From: Burkholderia sp. SRS-46
GTDB lineage: Bacteria; Pseudomonadota; Gammaproteobacteria; Burkholderiales; Burkholderiaceae
Direction: 5' to 3'
NCBI RefSeq assembly: GCF_004343775.1
Contig: NZ_PTXL01000012.1
Location: 62,001-126,000 of the forward strand
Length of the DNA stretch: 64,000 nucleotides
Below, piece by piece: positions 1-7,671 of the stretch. Under the pieces are notes generated by a model that had not been told where the DNA came from, made no database searches, and worked only from the letters and a program-made list of their open reading frames with translations. Every line of letters begins with the position of its first letter. Positions within the stretch are counted from its first letter, which is position 1. Position numbers and translations under genes: made by a program.

Positions 1-91
1 GGCCGTGTACCAGGAACGGCGGACCGCTGTAAGAGTCAATTGTCCCGCCGCTTGAAAGACTATCGCCAACAACTGCAATTCTTCTATTCAT
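1..91 (-). CDS. PAAR-motif protein, N-terminal fragment (runs off window)
   Basis: The minus strand opens at an ATG (89-91) and stays open for 30 codons to the window edge. The peptide begins MNRRIAVVGDSLSSGG and continues with a short segment ending SGPPFLVHG. This N-terminus (RRxAVVGDxxSSGG, then a GHxVALIGGxxxC-type PAAR repeat beyond the edge) is what I know from PAAR/DUF4150-like proteins that cap the VgrG spike of type VI secretion systems and often carry toxins at their C-terminus. Only the first 30 residues are visible, so the effector domain and partner genes cannot be judged. The region 92-285 between this start and the next gene holds no convincing gene. Confidence 0.6.
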   Translation of the reverse strand, partial: MNRRIAVVGDSLSSGGTIDSYSGPPFLVHG

Positions 92-285
92 TGTTTGGCC
101 CTCTCGGAAAGCCGCAATCGTAGCTGTGCGGCGCGATAGCGCATCTCGATATTATTAGGATGGTTTGAGACAGGGAGTTTCACTTGACAACTGCTTCCGG
201 CTGGGCTGCACACTACGCTTGATGAAGCCACGGTGCGTCGACGCTCGCTGTTGCCGAAGCAGTTTTCGACGGCCTCCGGCACGGC

Positions 286-858
286 CTATTGCGTCCGCGT
301 CGCTCCCGGTGCCGCCTGCGCGAGCGCGCTGCGGATCGCGGCCTCGGTCGTGTCGTAGCCGCCTTCTCCATAGCGCGTATAGATCACCTTCCCGCTTGCG
401 TCGATCAGGTACAGCGCGGGCCAGTACTGGTTGTCGTATGCTCGCCACGTGTCGTAACGGTTGTCCTGCGCGACCGGATATCGAATGCCGAAGCGCTTGA
501 TCGCATCGGCGACATTTCCCGCGTCGCGCTCGAACGGATACTCGGGCGTATGCACGCCGACCACGACGAGCCCCTGGTCGCGGTATTTCCGGTCCCAGTC
601 CTTCACGTACGGAATCGTATGAATGCAGTTGATGCACGAGTACGTCCAGAAATCGACGAGCACGACCTTGCCGCGCAACTGGCCGAGCGTCAGCGGCGGG
701 CTGTTGTGCCAGTGGTCGATGCCGCTGAAGTCGGGCGCGGGCGCGCCGGCCAGCGAGGTCGGCATGCCCGCGTCGGCGCGGGTGCCCGCGAAGGCGGCGA
801 GCCCGGCCGTGGCGGCGAGGGCGATGACGAGGGCGGCGGTCTTGAGTCTGGGCAGCAT
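286..858 (-). CDS. TlpA-like periplasmic thioredoxin-fold protein
   Basis: A 190-residue protein with a hydrophobic N-terminal signal (about residues 5-28) followed by an AhpC/TSA-TlpA-type thioredoxin fold. The redox motif is CINC (Cys75-Cys78) in a WTYSCINCIHTIPY context, typical of exported TlpA/DipZ-like thioredoxins that reduce or isomerise periplasmic disulfides. A cis-proline-type segment (QYWPALYLID) lies downstream as expected. It is divergent from the two-component pair starting at 1124, with 265 bp between them, so it may be a target of that system. The electron donor is not visible here; no DsbD/CcdA gene is adjacent. Family assignment is firm, substrate unknown. Confidence 0.85.
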   Translation of the reverse strand: MLPRLKTAALVIALAATAGLAAFAGTRADAGMPTSLAGAPAPDFSGIDHWHNSPPLTLGQLRGKVVLVDFWTYSCINCIHTIPYVKDWDRKYRDQGLVVVGVHTPEYPFERDAGNVADAIKRFGIRYPVAQDNRYDTWRAYDNQYWPALYLIDASGKVIYTRYGEGGYDTTEAAIRSALAQAAPGATRTQ

Positions 859-998
859 GGCGTTCTCCGGATCGGGAGGCCGCCGCGCGGGGCGGCGGCC
901 GGACAGGTTTCGACAGCCCTAATTGAGCGGTGCGGACGTATCCGCGATGTGTCCGGGACGCCGCGCGTGTGCAACGTTGTGTGTCGTCACGGTTGCGC

Positions 999-1014
999 GA
1001 TACATTGGGATACA
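999..1014. promoter_or_regulatory. Direct repeat GATACA-N4-GATACA, candidate response-regulator site
   Basis: Two GATACA hexamers start at 999 and 1009, exactly 10 bp apart, in the intergenic region between the TlpA-like gene and the OmpR-type regulator. OmpR/PhoB-family regulators usually bind head-to-tail repeats spaced 10-11 bp. The link to this regulator is inferred from position and spacing only. Confidence 0.4.
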
Positions 1015-1123
1015 AACGAGCGTCCGCTCTGCGGTATAACAGCGGACATCGCCAGCCCGAAACCGTGCGGCGTCGTCTTGTCCGACCTGTCGGCGGGGCG
1101 TGCGCCACGAACCTGACCAAGCC

Positions 1124-1864
1124 ATGGAAAAGACCGACCACGTGCTGATCGTCGACGACGATCGCGGCATCCGCGAACTGATCGCCGACTATCTCGAGAA
1201 GCAGGGCATGCGCATCTCGCTGGCCGCGAACGGTCGCGAGATGCGCGCCGTGCTCGACAGCGGCGCGCCCGACCTGATCGTGCTGGACCTGATGCTGCCC
1301 GGCGAGGACGGCCTCGTGCTGTGCCGCGAGCTGCGCGTCGGAAAGTTCCGCGCGGTGCCGGTGCTGATGCTGACGGCGCGCGGCGACGAGACCGATCGCA
1401 TCGTCGGCCTCGAGATGGGCGCCGACGACTATCTCGCGAAGCCGTTCGCGGTGCGCGAGCTGTTCGCGCGGATCCGCTCGGTGCTGCGCCGCACGCGCAT
1501 GCTGCCGCCCGGCATGCAGGTGACGGAGACGGCCACCCTGCTCGCGTTCGGCGAATGGCGGCTCGACACGACCGGGCGCCACCTGCTCGATGCCGAGGGC
1601 ACGCTGGTCGCGCTGAGCGGCGCCGAATACCGGCTGCTGCGCGTGTTCCTCGACCACCCGCAGCGCGTGCTGACGCGCGACCAGCTCCTCAACCTCACGC
1701 AGGGCCGGCAGTCCGACCCGTTCGACCGCTCGATCGACCTGCTCGTGAGCCGCCTGCGCCAGCGCCTGCGCGACGGCGCGCGCGAACCGCGCTACATCAA
1801 GACGCTGCGCAACGAGGGCTACGTGTTCTCGTCGACCGTGACCGCCGTCGAAGGCACGCCATGA
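1124..1864 (+). CDS. OmpR/PhoB-family response regulator
   Basis: A 246-residue two-domain regulator. The receiver domain (about 5-118) has the acidic pair Asp11/Asp12, phospho-acceptor Asp55 in LIVLDLMLPGEDG and the conserved Lys in DDYLAKPF. The C-terminal winged helix (about 145-240) has the DQLLNLTQGR and SIDLLVSRLRQRL segments typical of the OmpR class. I chose the ATG at 1124 (MEKTDHVLIVDDD) over an upstream in-frame GTG at 1100, because family proteins begin just before the VDDD strand. Its stop overlaps the kinase start by 4 nt (ATGA), so the two are translationally coupled. The stimulus is unknown. Confidence 0.93.
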   Translation: MEKTDHVLIVDDDRGIRELIADYLEKQGMRISLAANGREMRAVLDSGAPDLIVLDLMLPGEDGLVLCRELRVGKFRAVPVLMLTARGDETDRIVGLEMGADDYLAKPFAVRELFARIRSVLRRTRMLPPGMQVTETATLLAFGEWRLDTTGRHLLDAEGTLVALSGAEYRLLRVFLDHPQRVLTRDQLLNLTQGRQSDPFDRSIDLLVSRLRQRLRDGAREPRYIKTLRNEGYVFSSTVTAVEGTP

Positions 1865-3183
1865 CGCCGCGCGTGAGCTGGCAGTGGCCGCGCACGCTGT
1901 TCGCGCGGCTCGCGCTGATCCTGTGCGTGGGCCTCGCGCTCGCGCAGACGCTGTCGTTCTGGCTCACGGTGACGGAGCGCGACCAGGCCACCACCAACCT
2001 GATGATGGGCTACATCGAGCGCGAGGTCGCGAGCTCGGTCGCGCTGCTCGACCATCTGCCGCCCGACGAGCGCGTCGAGTGGCTGCCGCGGCTCGCGCGG
2101 CGCAGCTACCAGTTCATCCTTGGCCCGGGCGAGACGGGCACACCGCCGCAGGCGCGGCTGTCGGCGCGCGTCGAGCGTTCGATCTCGGACGGCATCGGCG
2201 GCGCGTATCCGCTGACCGCGAATGCGATGCCCGGCGACCGCGAACACCTGCAGGTGCATCTGCGCCTGACCGACGGCTCGCCGCTGACGATCGACATCCA
2301 TCCGATGTCGACGGTGCCGCTGTCGGGCTGGCTGCCGCTCGTGCTCGCGCTGCAGCTCGCGGTGCTCGCGGCGTGCTGCTGGCTCGCGGTGCGGCTCGCG
2401 ACGCGGCCGCTGAAGCAGCTCGCGCAGGCCGCCGATGCACTCGGCCCCGACCTGAAGGGCGCGCGCCTGGACGAGCGCGGCCCGTCCGAAGTCGCGCGCG
2501 CGGCGCGCGCGTTCAACGCGATGCAGGACCGCATCGCGCAGTACATGGCGGAGCGCATGCAGATCCTCGCGTCGATCTCGCACGACCTGCAGACGCCGAT
2601 CACGCGAATGCGGCTGCGCGTCGACGTGATGGACGACGGCGCGCAGGGCGCGAAGCTGCGCCAGGACCTGATCGAGATGGAACATCTCGTGAAGGAGGGC
2701 GTCGCGTATGCGAAGACGCTGCACGGCAACGAGGAGGCCGCGCGGCGCACCGATCTCGATGCGATGCTCGACAGCATCGTGTGCGACTACACGGACGCGG
2801 GGCAGGCGGTGACGCTGGAGCGCCGCGCGCCGCTCGCGCTCGTCACGCGGCCGAAGGCGCTGCGGCGCATCGTCGGCAATCTGGTCGACAACGCGCTGAA
2901 GTTCTCGGGCGCGGCCGAGATCGAAGTGGCGGCCGCGCCGGACGGCGGCGCGGTGATCGCGGTGCTGGACCGCGGGCCCGGCATTCCGGACGACCAGCTC
3001 GAAGCCGTGTTCGAACCGTTCCGGCGCATCGAGACGTCGCGCAACCGCGAGACGGGCGGCACCGGGCTCGGGCTGGCGATCGCGCGGCAGCTCGCGCTCG
3101 CGATGGGCGGCGCGCTGACGCTCGCGAACCGGCCGGAAGGCGGGCTCGAGGCGCGGCTGACGCTGCGCAATCTCGACCGCTGA
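1861..3183 (+). CDS. Membrane sensor histidine kinase
   Basis: A 440-residue kinase coupled by ATGA overlap to the preceding response regulator. It has an N-terminal membrane segment (about 14-34), a periplasmic sensor region of about 120 residues, a second membrane segment (about 158-182), a HAMP linker, a dimerisation domain with phospho-acceptor His241 in SISHDLQTPITRMRLR, and an ATPase domain with N box (NLVDNALKFS), G1 (DRGPGIPD) and G2 (GTGLGLAIA). The H box has Gln where many kinases have Arg (HDLQTP rather than HDLRTP), a known variant. The periplasmic domain shows no motif I recognise, so the ligand is unknown. Confidence 0.93.
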   Translation: MTPRVSWQWPRTLFARLALILCVGLALAQTLSFWLTVTERDQATTNLMMGYIEREVASSVALLDHLPPDERVEWLPRLARRSYQFILGPGETGTPPQARLSARVERSISDGIGGAYPLTANAMPGDREHLQVHLRLTDGSPLTIDIHPMSTVPLSGWLPLVLALQLAVLAACCWLAVRLATRPLKQLAQAADALGPDLKGARLDERGPSEVARAARAFNAMQDRIAQYMAERMQILASISHDLQTPITRMRLRVDVMDDGAQGAKLRQDLIEMEHLVKEGVAYAKTLHGNEEAARRTDLDAMLDSIVCDYTDAGQAVTLERRAPLALVTRPKALRRIVGNLVDNALKFSGAAEIEVAAAPDGGAVIAVLDRGPGIPDDQLEAVFEPFRRIETSRNRETGGTGLGLAIARQLALAMGGALTLANRPEGGLEARLTLRNLDR

Positions 3184-3200
3184 CGGCGACTGATCGACCG

Positions 3201-3230
3201 CGTGCGCCGCCGGTGTGACGGCGGCGCACG
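3201..3230. terminator. Perfect 11-bp hairpin between convergent genes
   Basis: CGTGCGCCGCC (3201-3211) pairs perfectly with GGCGGCGCACG (3220-3230) around an 8-nt loop, in the short gap between the convergent kinase and hydrolase genes. There is no U-run on either strand, so it may act as an mRNA 3' end stabiliser or assist termination in both directions. Confidence 0.5.
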
Positions 3231-3239
3231 GCCTGGTGG

Positions 3240-3851
3240 TCAGACGCGCTGCAGATGCGCGTCGACGAGCGGCGCAAGCGCGGCCGCGTGAACGGCCGCG
3301 AGGTCGTGCTGGCCGCCCGGCACGACGTGCAGCCGCGCGTCGGGCAGCCGTTCGAGCAGGCGCTGGCCGGCCGCGACCGGGCTGATCGGATCGGCGTCGC
3401 CCCACAGCAGCAGCGTCGGTTGCGCGACCCGGCTCAACTCACCCGACAGATCGGCGCGGAACGACACGAACCAGTCCGGAAGATGCGGATTCGCGGCGAC
3501 GAAGCCGGTTTGCCATTCCTGCGCACCGAGCCCCCGCATGTCGAGCCCGCCGGACGTGACCGTCAGCACCAGGTGCGTGACGTGTTCGGGCCGCTCGAGC
3601 GCCGCGCGCAGCGCGATCACGCCGCCCATCGATTGCGCGATCACGGCCGTGGGCCGGTCGAGGTGGCGCAGCACGCGCCGCACGAGGCCGTCGAAGTCGC
3701 GCACCTCGGGATCGTCCGGCTCGGCGCCGAAGCCCGGATAGGCGACCACGTGCCGCTCGGCCGGGTGGGCCAGACGGTCGATCAGCGGCTGCCAGAACGC
3801 GGTGCTGCCCGACGCGCCCGGCAGGAACAGCAGTTGCGATGGAATCGGCAT
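3240..3851 (-). CDS. Alpha/beta hydrolase
   Basis: A 203-residue alpha/beta-hydrolase-fold protein. The nucleophile elbow is AQSMGG, the acid lies in WGDADPIS and the catalytic His in GGQHDLA near the C-terminus, completing a Ser-Asp-His triad. It is short for the family, with a small cap region. No signal peptide is seen, so it is probably cytoplasmic. I chose the ATG at 3851 (MPIPSQLLFLPGASGS); the reading frame runs further upstream, but that part overlaps the metallophosphatase gene. It begins 1 nt after the preceding gene's stop, so both are likely one transcript. The substrate cannot be predicted. Confidence 0.85.
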   Translation of the reverse strand: MPIPSQLLFLPGASGSTAFWQPLIDRLAHPAERHVVAYPGFGAEPDDPEVRDFDGLVRRVLRHLDRPTAVIAQSMGGVIALRAALERPEHVTHLVLTVTSGGLDMRGLGAQEWQTGFVAANPHLPDWFVSFRADLSGELSRVAQPTLLLWGDADPISPVAAGQRLLERLPDARLHVVPGGQHDLAAVHAAALAPLVDAHLQRV

Positions 3852-3852
3852 G

Positions 3853-4587
3853 TCAGCACGCCCCGCTGCGCAGTGCCACGGACCATTCGTCGCGCCCGAT
3901 CGCGGCGGCGGTGGCCGCCGCCGTTTCCCAGTCGTAGTCGATCGCGTGGAACTCGACGGCCCAGCCGGACGCCGTGCGCGACACCATCGCATAGCGCGCG
4001 TGCGGCGAGCCCGTTTCGATCCGGTGCGGGAACGGCAGGTCGTCCTCGTACGCCTGCAGGCCGACGCTGCCCGGATTGACGATCAGGCGGCCGTCGTCGA
4101 GCGTGAGCGCGCGCGGCACGTGCGTGTGGCCGCACAGGATCAGCGACGCCGCCGTGTCGTCGGCACGCTGCTTTGCTTCGTCGTGCGTCGCCGCGCGGCA
4201 GCCGTCCGGGGTGACGGTCTCCAGGAAATATTCGAGGTCGCTGGCCGGCGTGCCGTGGACCAGCAGCACGTCGTCGCCCAGCGTGAGGCGGGTGGGCAGG
4301 CTCGCGAGCCACGCGAGCTGGTCGGCGCGCAGCGTGTCGTGCGCGAGGCGGTCGGACAGCCGCATCGCGTCGCGCGTGCCTTCGAGCACCTGCCGTTCGT
4401 GATTGCCCTTGATGGTGGGCAAGTCGAGCGGCATCAGGCGGTCCGCGGTTTCGCGCGGGTGGAGCGCGCCGGACAGGATGTCGCCGAGATTGACGATCAC
4501 GTCGGCGCCGCGTCGGCGGATGTCGTCCAGAACGGCGTCGAGGGCGGCCAGGTTGCCGTGGATGTCGGAGAGCGCGGCGATTTTCAT
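3853..4587 (-). CDS. Calcineurin-like metallophosphoesterase
   Basis: A 244-residue cytosolic phosphoesterase with the full metal-ligand set: DIHGN near the N-terminus, GDILSG, GNHERQ and GHTHVPR, followed by the NPGSVG segment typical of the YfcE/MJ0936-like branch. These enzymes use a two-metal centre to hydrolyse phosphodiesters or phosphomonoesters. The frame stays open upstream, but the start at 4587 (MKIAALSDIHGN) places the first metal motif at the usual position. It is followed directly by the alpha/beta hydrolase. The physiological substrate is unknown. Confidence 0.88.
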   Translation of the reverse strand: MKIAALSDIHGNLAALDAVLDDIRRRGADVIVNLGDILSGALHPRETADRLMPLDLPTIKGNHERQVLEGTRDAMRLSDRLAHDTLRADQLAWLASLPTRLTLGDDVLLVHGTPASDLEYFLETVTPDGCRAATHDEAKQRADDTAASLILCGHTHVPRALTLDDGRLIVNPGSVGLQAYEDDLPFPHRIETGSPHARYAMVSRTASGWAVEFHAIDYDWETAAATAAAIGRDEWSVALRSGAC

Positions 4588-4642
4588 GGGGCGGGAGCGA
4601 GGGACGGAACGGCGATTGTCGCGAATTTGCCGCGCGCGTGCA

Positions 4643-5179
4643 TCAGTCCGTCGCGAGCCGCGCGTGGAGCTGGAAGTCGCCGGGCGTGCCGCGCACCATC
4701 CGGTACGCGCGCAGCAGCCCTTCGTGGCGATAGCCGCACTTCTGCAGCACGCGGGCCGACCCCGCGTTGGTGTCGAGCACGACGCCCTGGATGCGCACGA
4801 AGCCGTATTCGGCGAATGCCCATTCGGTGACGGCCGCGCAGGCCGCGCTCGCGATGCCGCGCCCCCAGTGCGTCGGCGCGAGGTCGTAGGCGATCTCGGC
4901 GGAGCGGTTGGCGACGGACACCGTATGGAACCCGATCGTGCCGACGAGCGCGCGGTGCGCGTCGTCGACGATCGCGAGCCGCCGGATCGAATCGTCGGCC
5001 GTCGATTCGATCCCGTCATACAGCGGCAGAAGATCGTCGCGCGAGCGCAGGTTCCAGCTCGTGTGCCGGACCACGTCCGGAATCGACAGGTACGCGTGCC
5101 ATGCGTCCAGATCGGCGCGTTCGAGCTGGCGAAGCGACAGGCCCGGATAACCGGGCCGGGGCGGTGCGTCGATTCTCAT
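4643..5179 (-). CDS. GNAT acetyltransferase, RimJ/RimL-like
   Basis: A 178-residue GNAT-fold protein of the RimJ/RimL type. The acetyl-CoA-binding signature is HWGRGIASAACAAVTEWAF and the C-terminal strand pair carries the NAGSARVLQKCGYRHEG motif shared by ribosomal-protein N-acetyltransferase-like enzymes. It lies upstream of, and co-directional with, the metallophosphatase and hydrolase genes (55-nt gap), so the three may form an operon. Ribosomal-protein or small-molecule N-acetylation is the family role; the actual substrate is not predictable. Confidence 0.87.
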   Translation of the reverse strand: MRIDAPPRPGYPGLSLRQLERADLDAWHAYLSIPDVVRHTSWNLRSRDDLLPLYDGIESTADDSIRRLAIVDDAHRALVGTIGFHTVSVANRSAEIAYDLAPTHWGRGIASAACAAVTEWAFAEYGFVRIQGVVLDTNAGSARVLQKCGYRHEGLLRAYRMVRGTPGDFQLHARLATD

Positions 5180-5466
5180 CGTGTTGCCTCGTCAAGGGTG
5201 TCGGCTCACGCGGCGGTGTTTCGCCGCCGCCGCTGCCACCGAACTATCTCATTTTCCGAAAAAGAGTGTTTTTGGGCCATGACTTACACAAGGAACCGGT
5301 TCCAATTACCATGAGCGCCCCGTGGCGGGGCATTCCGCCGCGCGACGTCTCGCGCGTTCGCCATGCGCGCGGGGGGCGCCGCGCCGCATCCCGGCGGCCG
5401 GCCATATCAACTCGCAACCAGCAAGCCAGATAGAACAACGGGTCAAACGCCCGGAGACGCCAATAC

Positions 5467-6660
5467 ATGAATAAGCAACTGTTCGCAGCCCCGCTGCTGC
5501 TTTCGCTCGCCGGCATCGCGTCCGCGCAGAGTTCCGTCACGCTGTACGGCATCGTCGATGCGGGCATCACCTATCGCAGCAACGAGCGCGTCGGCAAACC
5601 GGGTGCCTACACCGGGCACTCGAACGTCGGGCTCGCGTCGGGCAACCTGTCCGGCAGCCGCTGGGGCATCAAGGGCACCGAGGATCTCGGCGGTGGCCTG
5701 CGTGCGCTGTTCGTCCTCGAAAACGGCTTCGACATCGCCAACGGCACGTCCGGCCAGGGCGGCCGCCAGTTCGGCCGGCAGGCGTTCGTCGGCGTCGGCA
5801 GCGATCGCTACGGCACGGTCACGCTCGGCCGCCAGTACACGTCGCTCGACGACTTCGTGAGCCCGGTCGGGCCGTCGTCGTTCATCGGCGGGTTCGGCGC
5901 GCACCCGGGCGACATCGACGATCTCGACCAGACCGCGCGCGTCGACGGCTCGATCAAGTACACGAGCGCGAACTACGCGGGCTTCACGTTCGGCGCGCTG
6001 TACGGCTTCGGCGGCCAGCCGGGCAGCATGAAGCAGCGCAACACGTGGAGCGTCGGCGCGGCGTACGCGGCGGGCCCGCTGCGCGTCGGCGTCGGCTACG
6101 AGCGCTCCGACAACAGCAAGACCGGTGCGACCGACCCGACGGCCGGCAAGTGGCAGGGCAGCGACGACGGCCTGTTCAATTCGTCGATCAACGAGGGCTA
6201 CGCGAGCGCGCAGTCGCAGCAGGTCATCGCGACCGGCGCGACCTACGACTTCGGCCCGGCACTCGTCGGCGTGAACTACAGCAACGTGCAGTACCGCGCC
6301 GGCGACCAGTCGCGCTTCTCCGGCCGTGCGACCTTCAACGTCGCGGGCGTCTTCGCGCGCTGGAAGGTGCGGCCCCAGACGCAGCTGTTCGCCGGCTACA
6401 GCTACACGCGCGGCAGCGACGTGGACGGCATCGACGATCGCGCGCAGTACCACAACGTGACGCTCGGCGCGGTCTACGACCTGTCGAAGCGCACCAGCCT
6501 GTACCTGCTCGGCGCGTACCAGCACGCATCCGGCACGACGCTCGACGCGCTCGGCCGCCCGGTGCAGGCGACAGCATCGGTGTCGGACAAGGCGAACAGC
6601 CATTCGTCCGATACGCGCTCGCAGACGATCGTCAGCGTCGGCCTGCGCCAGCGCTTCTGA
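5467..6660 (+). CDS. Gram-negative general porin (OmpC-like, Burkholderia type)
   Basis: A 397-residue outer-membrane porin. It has a signal peptide (MNKQLFAAPLLLSLAGIASA) and a mature start QSSVTLYGIVDAGITY that is the standard opening of beta-proteobacterial trimeric porins. The conserved SGSRWGIKGTEDLGGGLRALFVLE block and Gly/aromatic-rich alternating strands run throughout, and it ends VGLRQRF with the terminal Phe needed for BAM-dependent assembly. It should form a 16-stranded diffusion pore. The 287 bp upstream (5180-5466) contain a GC-rich hairpin around 5313-5330 but no clear promoter. Gene-level name within the many paralogues cannot be given. Confidence 0.95.
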   Translation: MNKQLFAAPLLLSLAGIASAQSSVTLYGIVDAGITYRSNERVGKPGAYTGHSNVGLASGNLSGSRWGIKGTEDLGGGLRALFVLENGFDIANGTSGQGGRQFGRQAFVGVGSDRYGTVTLGRQYTSLDDFVSPVGPSSFIGGFGAHPGDIDDLDQTARVDGSIKYTSANYAGFTFGALYGFGGQPGSMKQRNTWSVGAAYAAGPLRVGVGYERSDNSKTGATDPTAGKWQGSDDGLFNSSINEGYASAQSQQVIATGATYDFGPALVGVNYSNVQYRAGDQSRFSGRATFNVAGVFARWKVRPQTQLFAGYSYTRGSDVDGIDDRAQYHNVTLGAVYDLSKRTSLYLLGAYQHASGTTLDALGRPVQATASVSDKANSHSSDTRSQTIVSVGLRQRF

Positions 6661-6744
6661 CGGACGGCATGCCACCGGCGGGCGTGCGTCCGCGCGGCGC
6701 GGCGTACGTGCCCCTATACTTGGGCCTCTTCCCAAGGAGGCGAC

Positions 6745-7176
6745 ATGACTCGAATGCGTTCCGTCCGCTGCCGGTGCGGCGCGGTGACCATCACGCTGCA
6801 CGGCGAGCCCGCGGCAAGGGCGAACTGCCATTGCATGGCGTGCCGCGATTTCTACGGCACGTCCATGCTGTCCGCCACCGCGTGGGCGAGCGATCGGGTG
6901 AGCGTCGACGGCGCGAGCGCGATGTTCCCGCATCCGTCGAAAGCGATGTCGCGCACCTTCTGCGTGGCGTGCGGCGAAATCGTGTTCGGCACCAACCGGC
7001 TCGGGATGCGCGTCGTGCCGAACAGCCTGAACGCGCGCGCCCATGACGGCGTGCTGCCAGACGACATGCAGCCGACGATGCACCTGTTCTACCGGCATCG
7101 GGTGATCGACGTCGTCGATGCGCTGCCCAAGTATCTCGACGGCTGGGACGGCCCGACGCTCGACCCCGCGAGCTGA
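6745..7176 (+). CDS. GFA-family (Gfa-like) zinc-binding protein
   Basis: A 143-residue protein of the glutathione-dependent formaldehyde-activating-like (GFA/DUF636) family. It shows the zinc ligands CRCG near the N-terminus, the NCHCMACRDFYG block and the later CVACGE pair. Only a minority of the family act on S-hydroxymethylglutathione; most members have no known activity. A strong ribosome site (AAGGAGG, 7-13 nt upstream) fixes the ATG at 6745. A TATACT -10-like element at 6715-6720 would give a short leader of about 20 nt. A hairpin with T-run follows the gene. Confidence 0.85.
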   Translation: MTRMRSVRCRCGAVTITLHGEPAARANCHCMACRDFYGTSMLSATAWASDRVSVDGASAMFPHPSKAMSRTFCVACGEIVFGTNRLGMRVVPNSLNARAHDGVLPDDMQPTMHLFYRHRVIDVVDALPKYLDGWDGPTLDPAS

Positions 7177-7182
7177 TGCGCC

Positions 7183-7220
7183 CGGGAGGCGTCGCGGGTC
7201 CGCCGACTGCCTCCCGTTTT
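7183..7220 (+). terminator. Rho-independent terminator after the GFA gene
   Basis: CGGGAGGC (7183-7190) pairs with GCCTCCCG (7209-7216), followed by TTTT. It sits just after the GFA stop codon. Confidence 0.6.
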
Positions 7221-7671
7221 CCATCGTCATGCCGCGCCGGCCAGCCTGCGCCGACGCTCCCCCCTGCGATTCCATTCCCCCCGCTTTGTCACGTCAGCCG
7301 GTTATCGACTGCCCTCAGCGCATTCCGGCAATGACAATAAATATTCGAAGATTAATTTTTCCTTGCATTCGAATTTCAATTGGCAATGATTGAGTGAGTT
7401 TCCGGTGATTTCCGGAAATGCGCGGCGACGCGAAAAAATGACGCGCCGTTTTTGAATGAACCGGAAGAATGTGCCGAAAAAAGCGGTGCGGATACGTCGC
7501 CGGAAGCAGCGCCGGCGAGGCCGCGGCGCGAATGCGCAAAAAAACTGGCGCGGCCGAATGCGCGTGATGAACAATGCATCACGCCGGCGGCGCGTCATTC
7601 AATGCAATCACCCATGTGTCATGTCCTGCGATTTACAGTGTCGAGGGACGATCGTCAGGAGCGGATTATTC
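7221..7671. other. Intergenic region, AT-rich in part
   Basis: About 450 bp without a convincing gene. The stretch 7320-7400 is clearly more AT-rich than its surroundings and probably contains the promoter of the secreted protein starting at 7672. A long leader is implied. The upstream frame of that gene is open but has atypical Arg/Lys-rich content and is not considered coding. Confidence 0.5.

Noticed and set aside
155..1657. 500-residue minus-strand frame over the thioredoxin and response-regulator genes
   Set aside because: It spans two genes on different strands, and its content is Arg/His-rich. The TlpA-like and regulator frames have clear motifs.
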